Made by a program: the position numbers and the translations under genes
Origin: Streptomyces sp. NBC_00425
Lineage (GTDB): Bacteria > Actinomycetota > Actinomycetes > Streptomycetales > Streptomycetaceae
DNA: 64,000 nt
Direction of reading: 5' to 3'
Assembly: GCF_036030735.1 (NCBI RefSeq)
Contig: NZ_CP107928.1
Location: 3,658,001-3,722,000 of the forward strand
Notes under the pieces: generated by a model
The model's database searches: none
What the model was told of the DNA's origin: nothing
Seen by the model: only the letters and a program-made list of their open reading frames with translations
Part shown: positions 42,968 to 50,894 of the stretch, in pieces
Layout: every line of letters begins with the position of its first letter
How positions within the stretch are numbered: the stretch's first letter is position 1

Positions 42968-43564
42968 TCACTCCCCGTTCGGGTCCGGCGAGTGGGGAAG
43001 GCGTTCGGCCGCGACGACGCCCTCGAGGTAGCCCCGGGCGCGCTCGGTGCGCGGGTAGGCCTCCAGCAGCCGCCAGAAGTCGGGGCCGTGGCCCGGCACG
43101 AGCAGATGCGCGAGTTCGTGGGCGAGGACGTAGTCGATGACGTACTCGGGCATGCCCTTCAGACGGTGCGACAGCCGGATGCTGCCCTCGGCGGGGGTGC
43201 ACGAGCCCCAGCGGGTGTTCTGGTTGGTCACCCAGCGCACCGAGGCGGGCCGGGCCCGGCCGTCGAAGCACTGGGCCGACAGGCGCTCGGCGCGTTCGGC
43301 GAGTTCGGCGTCGCCGGGCACGCGCCGGCTTTCCTGCGCGGCGAGCTTGTCGAGCATGACGCTCACCCAGCGTTGCTCCTCGGCCTCGGACATCCGGGCA
43401 GGGATGAGCACGATGGTGCGATCGCCCTCGCGGTACGCGGAGACCGTCCGACGTCGCCGGGCGCTTCTGCGGACCTCGATCGCGCTCGCCCCCGAGCCGC
43501 TCGGCGGCGGGCTCGTCGTGCTGCGCTGTGGTGGTCCGGCGCGGTGCAGGGGGTCGGCGGGCAC
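42968..43564 (-). CDS. YgjP-like (DUF45/SprT-fold) metallopeptidase-domain protein
   Basis: 198 residues. The zinc motif is HELAHLLVPGHGPDFW (HExxH with a third His eleven residues after the first). NTRWGSCTPAEGSIRLSHRL is diagnostic of the YgjP/DUF45 family. The N-terminal 40 residues are Pro/Arg/Ser-rich and probably disordered. The GTG at 43564 has no RBS, but TAACGT lies 6 nt upstream, suggesting a leaderless transcript. Activity is unknown; E. coli YgjP has been linked to nucleotide hydrolysis, so the protease label is provisional. Confidence 0.85.
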   Translation of the reverse strand: MPADPLHRAGPPQRSTTSPPPSGSGASAIEVRRSARRRRTVSAYREGDRTIVLIPARMSEAEEQRWVSVMLDKLAAQESRRVPGDAELAERAERLSAQCFDGRARPASVRWVTNQNTRWGSCTPAEGSIRLSHRLKGMPEYVIDYVLAHELAHLLVPGHGPDFWRLLEAYPRTERARGYLEGVVAAERLPHSPDPNGE

Positions 43565-43570
43565 GCCCCG

Positions 43571-43576
43571 ACGTTA
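43571..43576 (-). promoter_or_regulatory. -10 element TAACGT of a leaderless transcript
   Basis: On the minus strand TAACGT lies 6 nt before the GTG at 43564. In the same divergent spacer two hairpin-forming repeats (43593-43609 and 43611-43629 approximately) occur. Confidence 0.5.
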
Positions 43577-43803
43577 CCCGTTGCACATGGGTGAAGTCCC
43601 GACTCCGGGTCGGGTGGGTTCCGATCCCACCTGCCGCTTTTGCCTCGTACGACGCATTTATACGACGAATTCCCGTGCCTGTGGACAACTTTCGGCGGGC
43701 TCGGACGGGGCCCGGCATGCTGGCAGTCGTCGGCGGAGCGAGGACACCCCACGCCCCGCTCCGCCGACATGACGGGGAGTTTCCAGGCATACGGGGGCCT
43801 TCG

Positions 43804-45015
43804 ATGCATCCGACGGTGAAACCCGCGCTGCGGCGCGGCTGGCGCGACCTCAACACGGTGCAGTTCGGCATGACGCCGGCGCACGCACTGACACTCGGCC
43901 CGGTGGACACGGCCACGGGCAGCTTCCTCGACCTGCTGGACGGCACCCGCGGGCTCCCCCTGCTGCGGGAGGAGGGCCGCCGGATGGATCTGCCCGACGG
44001 CCATGTCGACCGGCTGGTGGAGCGGCTGGCCCGGGCGGGACTGCTCGACGACGCCCACGGCGGCGGGCCGGAGGCCTCCGCTCTGCGGGAGAGGAAGGAG
44101 GTCATGGACCGGCTGCGTCCCGATCTCGCCGCGCTGTCCCTCGTCACCTCGCAGCCGGGAGACGCTGTCGAGCGCCTGGCCGCCCGACGCGGGATGCGCG
44201 TGCAGGTGCGCGGCGCGGGCCGCGTGGGCACAGCGCTGGCGGCGCTGCTGTCGGGCGCGGGAGTCGGCGAGGTGGACGTGCGTGACGGCGGAAAGGTGGA
44301 GCCGGGGGACGTCACGCCGGGCGGCCTGCCCGCCGAGGCGGTCGGCGAGCGCCGGGACGAGGCGGCCGGCCGCGTCGTGCGCCGGGCCGCCCCCGGCCGC
44401 CCGCGCCGAAGGAGCAGGAGTTCACCCGCCGAGGACACCCCGGGCTTCTCACTGGTGGTCCTCGCCCCGCGGGACGACGTGTCCGTGCACGCGCCCGCCC
44501 CTTCCGCGGCGGAACCCCTGATCGCCTCGGGCACCCCGCATCTGTACGCCGGCGTCGTCGAGGGCACGGGCGTCGTGGGCCCGCTCGTCCTGCCGGGAGA
44601 GACGGGCTGCGCGGGCTGTCTGCACCAGGAGCGCGCCGACCGGGACCCGGCCTGGCCGCGGCTGGTCGCCCAGTGGCACTCCGGCCACCGGCGCACGGCG
44701 CGCGCCTGTGACCTGACGCTGGCCACGACCGTGGCCGGGCTGGCCGCCGCCCACGCCCTCACCTTCCTCGACGGCCGCGATCCGTCGAGCGTGGGCGCCC
44801 GGTGGGAGGTCTCCGTACCCGCGCTCCAGTGGCACACACGGCCGGTGCTGCCACACTGTGCCTGCCCGTGCGGGGCCGCGGAGAAAGGTAAGCGGGAACA
44901 CACCTCCGAGGAGGGGGGTCCGCACGCGACAATGGGAGAGCAACGGCATTCGACGGAGTTACGCGGTACGACGGACACCGCGCGGCTGGCTGGGACCTGG
45001 AGGGCGCATGTCTGA
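43804..45015 (+). CDS. ThiF/cyclodehydratase-like protein (TOMM-type leader-binding ThiF)
   Basis: 403 residues. It resembles the ThiF-like/ocin-type partner proteins of azole cyclodehydratases. A degenerate Rossmann segment (RVQVRGAGRVGTALAALLSG) is followed by VDVRDGGKVEPGDV, and the zinc Cys are in ETGCAGCLHQERADRD and HCACPCG. The catalytic Asp/Arg of true E1 enzymes is not evident. No precursor peptide, YcaO or dehydrogenase gene is near, so it is an orphan. Its last 2-3 codons overlap the ABC1 kinase start by 8 bp. The last ~45 residues look weakly constrained and include the RBS of the next gene. Confidence 0.75.
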   Translation: MHPTVKPALRRGWRDLNTVQFGMTPAHALTLGPVDTATGSFLDLLDGTRGLPLLREEGRRMDLPDGHVDRLVERLARAGLLDDAHGGGPEASALRERKEVMDRLRPDLAALSLVTSQPGDAVERLAARRGMRVQVRGAGRVGTALAALLSGAGVGEVDVRDGGKVEPGDVTPGGLPAEAVGERRDEAAGRVVRRAAPGRPRRRSRSSPAEDTPGFSLVVLAPRDDVSVHAPAPSAAEPLIASGTPHLYAGVVEGTGVVGPLVLPGETGCAGCLHQERADRDPAWPRLVAQWHSGHRRTARACDLTLATTVAGLAAAHALTFLDGRDPSSVGARWEVSVPALQWHTRPVLPHCACPCGAAEKGKREHTSEEGGPHATMGEQRHSTELRGTTDTARLAGTWRAHV

Positions 45016-46420
45016 TCTTCCCCGGAAGGCGGTCACCCGGACCGCCAAGCTCGCCGCGCTCCCGCTCGGTTTCGCCGGGCGGGCCACCTGGGGTCTGGGC
45101 AAGCGGATCGTGGGCGAGTCCGCGGAGATCGTCGGCCGCGAGCTGCAACAGCGCACCGCGGAGCAGCTCTTCAAGGTGCTGGGCGAGCTGAAGGGCGGTG
45201 CGATGAAGTTCGGACAGGCCCTGTCCGTCTTCGAGTCGGCCCTGCCCGAGGAGGTGGCCGGCCCGTACCGCGCGGCCCTCACCAAGCTCCAGGACGCGGC
45301 GCCGCCGATGCCGACCCGCACCGTGCACGCCGTGCTCACGAAGCACCTCGGCGAGGACTGGGCCGGGCTCTTCCTGGAGTTCGACGACAAGCCCGCCGCG
45401 GCCGCCTCGATCGGTCAGGTGCACCGAGGGGTCTGGCACGACGGCCGGGAGGTCGCGGTCAAGGTCCAGTACCCCGGGGCCGGCGAGGCCCTGCTGTCCG
45501 ACCTGAACCAACTCAGCCGCTTCGCCCGTCTGTTGGGCCCGCTCATCCCGGGCATGGACGTGAAGCCGCTGATCGCCGAGTTGCGCGACCGGGTCTCGGA
45601 GGAACTGGACTACGGCCTGGAGGCGCAGGCCCAGCAGGCCCACGCGGAGGAGTTCGCCGGGGACCCCGACGTGGTGGTGCCGGCGGTGGTCCACCAGTGC
45701 GATCAGATCCTGGTCACCGAGTGGATCGACGGCGTTCCCCTCTCCGAGGTGATCTCCGAGGGCACCCAGGAGCAGCGCGACCGCGCCGGCCAGCTGCTGT
45801 CCCGCTTCCTCTTCTCCGGCCCGGCGCGCACCGGCCTGCTGCACGCCGACCCGCACCCCGGCAACTTCCGTCTCCTGCCCGGCGGGCCAGAGGGCGAGGA
45901 CGACTGGCGGCTGGGCGTGCTGGACTTCGGCACGGTGGACCGGCTCGCGGGCGGCCTGCCGGACCCGATCGGCGAGTCCCTGCGCATGACCCTGGACGGC
46001 GATGCGGAGGCGGTCTACGAACTCCTCCGCGCGGAGGGCTTCGTCAAGGACTCCATCGAGCTCGATCCCGACGCGGTCCTCGATTACCTCCTGCCGATCA
46101 TCGAACCGGCCCGCGCGGAGGAGTTCACCTTCACCCGCGGCTGGATGCGCAGCCAGGCGGCCCGGATAGCCGACCCGCGCTCTCCCGCCCATCAGCTGGG
46201 CAAACAGCTCAACCTGCCGCCGGCGTACCTGCTGATCCACCGGGTGACGCTCAGTACGATCGGCGTGCTGTGCCAGCTCGGCGCGACGGTACGGCTACGG
46301 GACGAACTGGAGGACTGGCTGCCCGGGTTCCTCCCGGAGGACGAGCTGGAGGCCTCGGAAACCCCGGACTCCCTGGAAGCGGAGGACCCTCTGGAGGAGG
46401 ACGCGGTCGCGGAGGCGTGA
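45008..46420 (+). CDS. ABC1/UbiB (AarF)-family atypical kinase
   Basis: 470 residues. ABC1-family landmarks are the N-terminal K-x-G-Q motif (GGAMKFGQALSVFE), the Ala-rich loop AAAASIGQVHRG instead of a glycine loop, VAVKVQYPG with the ATP-Lys, LLHADPHPGNF and the metal-binding VLDFGTVDR. Members support isoprenoid-lipid/quinone metabolism or membrane lipid functions. The M. tuberculosis orthologue Rv3197 lies directly beside whiB7 and has been linked to macrolide tolerance. The ATG at 45008 follows CTGGAGGG. It is likely co-transcribed with the ThiF-like gene. Confidence 0.9.
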   Translation: MSDLPRKAVTRTAKLAALPLGFAGRATWGLGKRIVGESAEIVGRELQQRTAEQLFKVLGELKGGAMKFGQALSVFESALPEEVAGPYRAALTKLQDAAPPMPTRTVHAVLTKHLGEDWAGLFLEFDDKPAAAASIGQVHRGVWHDGREVAVKVQYPGAGEALLSDLNQLSRFARLLGPLIPGMDVKPLIAELRDRVSEELDYGLEAQAQQAHAEEFAGDPDVVVPAVVHQCDQILVTEWIDGVPLSEVISEGTQEQRDRAGQLLSRFLFSGPARTGLLHADPHPGNFRLLPGGPEGEDDWRLGVLDFGTVDRLAGGLPDPIGESLRMTLDGDAEAVYELLRAEGFVKDSIELDPDAVLDYLLPIIEPARAEEFTFTRGWMRSQAARIADPRSPAHQLGKQLNLPPAYLLIHRVTLSTIGVLCQLGATVRLRDELEDWLPGFLPEDELEASETPDSLEAEDPLEEDAVAEA

Positions 46421-46462
46421 GCCGCGGGTGCGGGCGCGGCTCCGACCCTGGCGTGAGATACC

Positions 46463-46675
46463 TCACCACCAGTCCGAGTCGAGCCGTCCTTCGATCGCCC
46501 GGAGGTTCTCCCGGGCGCAGGCCTCGCAGAAATGACGGCGCACGCCGTGCTCCACGGAACACGTCCAGGTGAGCGGCGGCGGCTCCGCGGACCGGATCCC
46601 ACAGCGGCCGCACACCACGGACCGGGACTCCGCCGGTGAACCGTCTCGGTCGCCGTCTCCTGGAGGACTCGCCAT
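46463..46675 (-). CDS. Small zinc-ribbon-like protein
   Basis: 70 residues with two Cys pairs, VVCGRCGIRS and HFCEACAREN, spaced as in a zinc ribbon, and a C-terminal helix ending SDWW. The N-terminal 20 residues are Gly/Asp/Pro-rich. The ATG at 46675 is chosen because TATCGT lies 7 nt upstream (leaderless pattern); the longer frame to 46714 would run through that promoter. The family is not recognised. It is convergent with the ABC1 gene. Confidence 0.72.
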   Translation of the reverse strand: MASPPGDGDRDGSPAESRSVVCGRCGIRSAEPPPLTWTCSVEHGVRRHFCEACARENLRAIEGRLDSDWW

Positions 46676-46682
46676 GCCCAGG

Positions 46683-46688
46683 ACGATA
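46683..46688 (-). promoter_or_regulatory. -10 element TATCGT of a leaderless transcript
   Basis: On the minus strand TATCGT lies 7 nt before the ATG at 46675, with no Shine-Dalgarno sequence. Confidence 0.5.
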
Positions 46689-46722
46689 ACGCCGCGGCGC
46701 CGGATCGGCCGCACAGCGCACA

Positions 46723-46758
46723 GCGGGGGCCGGCCCGTTCGGACGGACCGACCCCCGC
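46723..46758 (-). terminator. Terminator of the wblC unit
   Basis: gcgggggccgg / ccgacccccgc pair with one mismatch around a 14-nt loop, 52 bp downstream of the last gene of the unit. Confidence 0.65.
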
Positions 46759-46809
46759 GGGGAGAGCTTCGCCTCCTACTCGGGAGGCCACCGCTTCAGG
46801 TGTGTGCGG

Positions 46810-47136
46810 TTACTGCATCACGGCCATGGCGAGCGCCCGGCGGGCGCGCAGCGACGCGCGCTCGGCCCGACGCTGCATCCGGCGAGCGGTCACCAGGCGC
46901 ACGGCCTGACGTTCCCGCTCGACCTCGTGCAGGCGGTCGTGCATATGCGCACGAGCCAGGGCTTCTGGGATGAGTTGCATCTCGCGTGTCCTGTTCTGAC
47001 GCGAGTCGTACGCGCCGGTGGAGTTGGTGAGGTCTTCGGTCGCGGAGCCTGCGGGCTCGCTGGTGAACGGCTTCATCGGGGCCTGCTTCTTGGGGTCTTG
47101 CGTGAGGGGACGGTCGATTGTTCCTGCGGTGTTCAT
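46810..47136 (-). CDS. Small basic protein translationally coupled to wblC
   Basis: 108 residues. The N-terminal half is polar (TSEPAGSATEDLTNSTGAYD). The C-terminal half is a very basic predicted helix (HDRLHEVERERQAVRLVTAR, then RMQRRAERASLRARRAL). Its ATG overlaps the wblC stop (ATGA), so it should be made only when WblC is made. No family is recognised. It could be a nucleic-acid- or ribosome-binding accessory protein of the antibiotic response; that is inference from charge and context. Confidence 0.7.
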   Translation of the reverse strand: MNTAGTIDRPLTQDPKKQAPMKPFTSEPAGSATEDLTNSTGAYDSRQNRTREMQLIPEALARAHMHDRLHEVERERQAVRLVTARRMQRRAERASLRARRALAMAVMQ

Positions 47137-47501
47137 GCCGTGACCGGGTTCTTGCGCGGGCGACCACGCGGCCGCTTGCGGGCGACGACGACACCCTGCA
47201 CGAACAGCTCGCCACCCCAGACGCCCCAGGGCTCGCGCCGCTCCTTCGCGCCGGCGAGGCAGGCCTCCACCAGCGGGCAGGTACGGCAGAGGGACTTGGC
47301 GTACTCCACGTCCGCCGGGGTCTCGGCGAAGAAGACCTCCGGGTCGTAGGAACGGCAGGGGACGGGCACGCCGAGGTTCTCGATGGCGTCGTCGAGCGCG
47401 GTGAGCGCCGTGAGCGGGGTCAAGGTGGAGTCCTCCGTGAGGCCGGGCGGGGGGATCGTTTCGGAAGGCGGTACGGACGGGGCGTGCGCTTCGAGTTGCA
47501 C
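47133..47501 (-). CDS. wblC: WhiB-family iron-sulfur transcription factor WblC (WhiB7)
   Basis: 122 residues. The four Fe-S-ligand Cys are in VPCRSYDPEVFF and AKSLCRTCPLVEACL (C...C-x2-C-x5-C). The sigma-binding loop is PWGVWGG and a C-terminal AT-hook, RGRPRKN, identifies the WblC/WhiB7 subgroup. With the principal sigma factor it activates ribosome-antibiotic resistance genes and its own promoter. The GTG at 47501 follows GAGGAAGA and gives the length of the S. coelicolor protein. The gene lies behind a 600-nt leader with an ORF and an attenuator and is followed by a coupled basic protein. Confidence 0.95.
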   Translation of the reverse strand: MQLEAHAPSVPPSETIPPPGLTEDSTLTPLTALTALDDAIENLGVPVPCRSYDPEVFFAETPADVEYAKSLCRTCPLVEACLAGAKERREPWGVWGGELFVQGVVVARKRPRGRPRKNPVTA

Positions 47502-47619
47502 GGTTCGTCTTCCTCGTCTGGTCGGTCCGGTCCTGTGGGACCGGTTGTCGGCTGGGTACCGGGTTCTTTTCTTGTCCCGAGGCCCCTTCACTCCGTCCTC
47601 CCCGTTCGGGGAAAACAGA

Positions 47620-47654
47620 AGGGCCGCGGATCCCGGGTGGGGTTCCGCGGCCCT
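47620..47654 (-). terminator. Transcription attenuator in the wblC leader
   Basis: On the minus strand an 11-bp perfect G/C stem (agggccgcgga / tccgcggccct, 13-nt loop) is followed at once by TTCTGTTTTCC. This is a textbook intrinsic terminator 119 bp upstream of wblC and downstream of the leader ORF. Known wblC/whiB7 control is ribosome-mediated attenuation of this kind. Confidence 0.85.
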
Positions 47655-47665
47655 GAAGGCGCCGG

Positions 47666-47682
47666 CCTGATCGACGATCAGG
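47666..47682 (-). promoter_or_regulatory. Small hairpin containing the leader-ORF stop codon
   Basis: cctgatc-gac-gatcagg is a perfect 7-bp stem that includes the TGA of the leader ORF (47678-47680). It lies 11 bp before the attenuator, so a ribosome at the stop codon would melt it. It is a candidate pause or anti-antiterminator element. Confidence 0.5.
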
Positions 47683-47995
47683 CTGGATCACTCCAGGGTT
47701 CTGGCCCACGGAAGGCCCACATCAGGTGGTGCTGCGTCGTCTGCTTGCGGAATCCGGCACCGGTCGCCGCGAAGGCATAGGCATGGGCCTGTGCCTCTAC
47801 TGCTTCCAGTGCCTTGGTCGGTCGCTCATTGCGCTCGCGGCCGAGAAGACTCACGGGCGAAACAGAGGAGGACGCCGGCCGGTCGGCACGAATGCCGGAC
47901 AGACCGGTGCCCAGGACCGAGGCGCCGAGCATGCACGTGGAGACGACCGAGCGATCGGTCAGTTTGGCAGTGGAGCTGCGGTTGATGATGATCAC
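47678..47995 (-). CDS. wblC leader ORF (uORF), 105 codons
   Basis: The reading frame starts with GTG at 47995, 8 nt after a strong GAGGAGG, and ends 24 nt before the attenuator stem. The peptide begins MIIINRSSTAKLTDRSVVST and has a His/Gln-rich end (KQTTQHHLMWAFRG), with no domain recognised. Its position between the wblC promoter and the terminator is that of the upstream ORF whose translation state senses ribosome-targeting drugs in the wblC/whiB7 leader. It is long for a leader peptide, so a genuine small protein is also possible. Confidence 0.65.
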   Translation of the reverse strand: MIIINRSSTAKLTDRSVVSTCMLGASVLGTGLSGIRADRPASSSVSPVSLLGRERNERPTKALEAVEAQAHAYAFAATGAGFRKQTTQHHLMWAFRGPEPWSDPA

Positions 47996-48107
47996 TGGAA
48001 TCGCCTCCTCTCGGCGTCTCGGGGGACCAGGGTGAGCCGGTCCGACGGATATGCAAGTACAGCACGGAATCAGGGCCTTCGAGAAGGCCGCCGTTCCGGT
48101 GTCTAAG

Positions 48108-48148
48108 AACCTATGGGGATTGCCGGGGCATGCGCAAACTATTTTTCC
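48108..48148 (-). promoter_or_regulatory. wblC promoter with WblC-type A/T-rich element
   Basis: On the minus strand, GGAAAAATAG (48148-48139) lies directly upstream of TTGCGC (-35, 48137-48132), then 18 bp, then TAGGTT (-10, 48113-48108). An A/T-rich tract just upstream of a housekeeping -35 is the known WhiB7/WblC activation site, so the promoter is autoregulated. The start point should be near 48101, giving a leader of about 600 nt. Confidence 0.75.
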
Positions 48149-48182
48149 GACGAGTTCGGATCAATCTTCGGCCGACCCTGCC

Positions 48183-50387
48183 TCACTCCCCTCCGTCACC
48201 CTCCACCACGTCCTGGCCTGCGCAGATGGCCAGGACATCGGTTCCGTAACGGTGCAGCTTGCGCACACCGACCCCGGGGATCCGGGCCAGTTCGCCCTCC
48301 TCGTCGGGGACCGCCTCGGCGATCGCCATCAGCGTCTTGTCGGTGAAGACGCAGAACGCCGGCTGGCCGGCGCGCTTCGCCTGGACCGCCCGCCAGTCCC
48401 GCAGCCGCTCGTACAGGCCCTCGTCCATGTCGGAGGGGCAGTCCTCGCAGCGCATCAGCTTCATCTCGCCGGCGTCGGTCAGGGTGCGCCCGCAGACCCG
48501 GCAGCGGGCCGGGGTCCGCTGGGTCCGGCGCGGCGCCTGGCCGGCGCCCGCGGCGACGCCGGGGAACCCCCGCTCGATGCCTCCGGCGCCTCCGCCGCCC
48601 CCACGGCCCACGGCGACGCCCGAGCCGGGACGGAGGCCGTCGAGGAAACGGCTCGGACGGCGGCTCGGGCGGCCGCCCGGTGAGCGGGAGAGCGCCCACG
48701 AGAGGTGCAGCCGCGCGCGGGCCCGGGTGACACCGACGTAGAGGAGCCGTCGCTCCTCCTCGATCTGCTCGTCGGTCCTGGCGTAGGTGATCGGCATCAT
48801 GCCCTCCGCCACACCGACCAGGAAGACGACGTCCCACTCCAGGCCCTTGGCGGAGTGCAGGGAGGCCAGGGTGACGCCCTGGACGGTCGGGGCGTGCTGG
48901 GCGCTCGCCCGCTCGTCGAGTTCGGCGACCAGGTCGGCGAGGGTCGCCCCGGGCCGGGCCGCGGCGAAGTCCTGCGCCAGGTTCACCAGGGCCGCCAGCG
49001 ACTCCCAGCGCTCTCTGACGGCCCCGGAGCCGGCCGGCGGCTGTGAGGTCCAGCCTTCGCCGGAGAGGACGGCACGCACCTGCGAAGGCAGGTCGACGGC
49101 GTCCTCGAGGAGCGTGTCGTTGCCGCCGAACCGGGCCGCACCGCGCAGGGCGACACCGGCCTTGCGCACCTCGGGCCGGTCGAAGAAGCGCTCGGCCCCG
49201 CGCAGCTGATACGGGATGCCGAGATCGGCGAGAGCCTGCTCGTAGGTCTCCGACTGGGCGTTGGTGCGGAACAGGACGGCGATCTCCGCGGCCGGGACCC
49301 CGGCGTCGAGGAGCTCGCGGATACGGCGGGCCGCGCCCTCGGCCTCGGCGGGCTCGTCGGCGTACTCGGCGTAGCCCGGCTCGGGTCCGGGGGACCGCTG
49401 GGAGATCAGCTCCAGACGGTGGTCGGCGGCGCGGCCCCGGGCCTGGGCGAGCAGACCGTTGGCGAGGTGGACGACCTGGGGGGTGGAGCGGTAGTCGCGG
49501 ACCAGCTTGACGACGGTCGCGCCGGGGTGACGGGTGCGGAAGTCGAGCAGGTGGTCGGGGGTGGCGCCGGTGAAGGAGTAGATCGTCTGGCTGGCGTCCC
49601 CGACCACGCAGAGATCGTCCCGGTCGCCGAGCCACAGCTCCAGCAGACGCTGCTGCAGGGGGCTGACGTCCTGGTACTCGTCGACCACGAAGTGCTGGTA
49701 CTGGGCGCGGACCTGCTCGGCGATGTCGTGCCGGTCCTGCAGCACCGCGACGGTCAGCAGCAGCACGTCCTCGAAGTCGATGACGGCGCGCTCGCGCTTG
49801 AGGTCCTCGTAGGCGGCGTAGAGCTGGGCGATCTCGGCGGGGTCCCGGGGGGACTCGCGGCCCGCTTTGACGGCGGCGAGGGCGTAGTCGGCGGGGACGG
49901 TCTGGGTGACCTTGGACCACTCGATCTCCGCGGTGACGTCCCTCAGCTCACCCCGGTCGAGCCGGACCCGGCAGGCGGCGGCCGCGTCGGCGACGAGCTG
50001 CACCTTGCGGTCGACGAGCCGGGGCAGGGAGCCACCGATCGCTTTCGGCCAGAAGTACTGCAGCTGCCGAAGGGCCGCGGAGTGGAAGGTGCGGGCCTGG
50101 ACACCCTGCGCGCCGAGCTGGCGGAGCCGGCCGCGCATCTCGCCGGCGGCCCGGTTGGTGAAGGTGACGGCGAGCACGCTGGAGGGCTGCAGGATGCCGG
50201 CGCGCACCCCGTAGGCGATGCGGTGGGTGATGGCCCGGGTCTTGCCCGTGCCGGCTCCGGCCAGCACGCACACCGGACCGTGCAGGGCCGTCGCGACCTC
50301 GCGCTGCTCGGGGTCGAGCCCGTCGAGCACCGCGTCGGCCGAGTCCGGTGCCTGCGGGAACAGGGTGGAGTGCGTTGCTGCTGTCAC
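48183..50387 (-). CDS. uvrD2: ATP-dependent DNA helicase UvrD2
   Basis: 734 residues. Superfamily 1A helicase with motif I AGAGTGKTRAITH, motif II VVDEYQDVSPLQ, motif III GDASQTIYSFTG, motif V SAKGLEWDVV and motif VI YVGVTRARARL. A four-Cys zinc site (CRVCGRTLTD, CEDCP) and a C-terminal HRDC domain (FTDKTLMAIAEAVP, LARIPGVGVRKL) are the hallmarks of actinobacterial UvrD2. The GTG at 50387 is chosen because the conserved part begins soon after; the longer frame has no RBS. Its 3' end abuts the wblC promoter, an arrangement shared with mycobacteria. Confidence 0.93.
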   Translation of the reverse strand: MTAATHSTLFPQAPDSADAVLDGLDPEQREVATALHGPVCVLAGAGTGKTRAITHRIAYGVRAGILQPSSVLAVTFTNRAAGEMRGRLRQLGAQGVQARTFHSAALRQLQYFWPKAIGGSLPRLVDRKVQLVADAAAACRVRLDRGELRDVTAEIEWSKVTQTVPADYALAAVKAGRESPRDPAEIAQLYAAYEDLKRERAVIDFEDVLLLTVAVLQDRHDIAEQVRAQYQHFVVDEYQDVSPLQQRLLELWLGDRDDLCVVGDASQTIYSFTGATPDHLLDFRTRHPGATVVKLVRDYRSTPQVVHLANGLLAQARGRAADHRLELISQRSPGPEPGYAEYADEPAEAEGAARRIRELLDAGVPAAEIAVLFRTNAQSETYEQALADLGIPYQLRGAERFFDRPEVRKAGVALRGAARFGGNDTLLEDAVDLPSQVRAVLSGEGWTSQPPAGSGAVRERWESLAALVNLAQDFAAARPGATLADLVAELDERASAQHAPTVQGVTLASLHSAKGLEWDVVFLVGVAEGMMPITYARTDEQIEEERRLLYVGVTRARARLHLSWALSRSPGGRPSRRPSRFLDGLRPGSGVAVGRGGGGGAGGIERGFPGVAAGAGQAPRRTQRTPARCRVCGRTLTDAGEMKLMRCEDCPSDMDEGLYERLRDWRAVQAKRAGQPAFCVFTDKTLMAIAEAVPDEEGELARIPGVGVRKLHRYGTDVLAICAGQDVVEGDGGE

Positions 50388-50553
50388 ACGGCCATGCTGC
50401 CAGGTCGGCGGAGACGGACGGGACGGTTGTCCACAGGCGGGCCCCCGCGGTCGTACTAATGGGGTGGACGTCACCACCGGGGAATGGCGGCCCCGTCAGC
50501 GGCGTTGCCCTGAGGACCGCCCGTCCCCCGACCGCCGAAGGAGCATGAGAGAC

Positions 50554-50796
50554 ATGCTGGGCACTGTGACGATGTACAGCACCACGTGGTGCGGCTACTG
50601 CCAGCGGCTGAAGAAGCAGCTGGAGCGCGAGGGCATCGCGTACACCGAGATCAACATCGAGCAGGACCCGGATTCCGCGGCGTTCGTGGAGAAGGCGAAT
50701 GGCGGAAACCAGACGGTGCCGACCGTTCTGTTCCCCGACGGTTCGACGCTGACGAACCCCTCGCTGGCCCAGGTGAAGCAGAAGATCGGCGCGTAA
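50554..50796 (+). CDS. mrx1: Mycoredoxin (glutaredoxin-like, CGYC)
   Basis: 80 residues, thioredoxin fold. The active site is TTWCGYC and the cis-Pro loop is NQTVPTVLF. Mycoredoxins use the actinobacterial thiol mycothiol to reduce mixed disulfides. The ATG at 50554 is 10 nt after AAGGAG; an in-frame ATG at 50545 is too close to it. It lies between uvrD2 (divergent) and nudC (convergent), the same neighbours as in mycobacteria. Mycothiol enzymes are controlled by SigR in Streptomyces, but I see no GGAAT-N18-GTT element just upstream. Confidence 0.92.
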   Translation: MLGTVTMYSTTWCGYCQRLKKQLEREGIAYTEINIEQDPDSAAFVEKANGGNQTVPTVLFPDGSTLTNPSLAQVKQKIGA

Positions 50797-50805
50797 GCGG
50801 TCCCT

Positions 50806-50856
50806 CACGTCGAAGGGGTGGCCGTCCCGGTGCGGGACGGCCACCCCTTCGACGTG
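50806..50856. terminator. 23-bp perfect hairpin between mrx1 and nudC
   Basis: The arms at 50806-50828 and 50834-50856 are exact complements with a 5-nt loop, starting 10 bp after the mrx1 stop. It serves as a bidirectional terminator for convergent genes. Confidence 0.9.
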
Positions 50857-50894
50857 CCGGGCGGGCCCGGGCGGTCGTGGTCGGGCGGTCGGGG

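Noticed and set aside
43585..43640. tRNA-like segment with ggttccgatccc
   Set aside because: It resembles a T-arm but no acceptor stem or anticodon arm can be drawn; it is simply two adjacent short hairpins in a divergent spacer.
50218..50553. Upstream in-frame extension of mycoredoxin
   Set aside because: It would overlap the uvrD2 start region and is not coding-like; a clear RBS lies just before 50545-50554.
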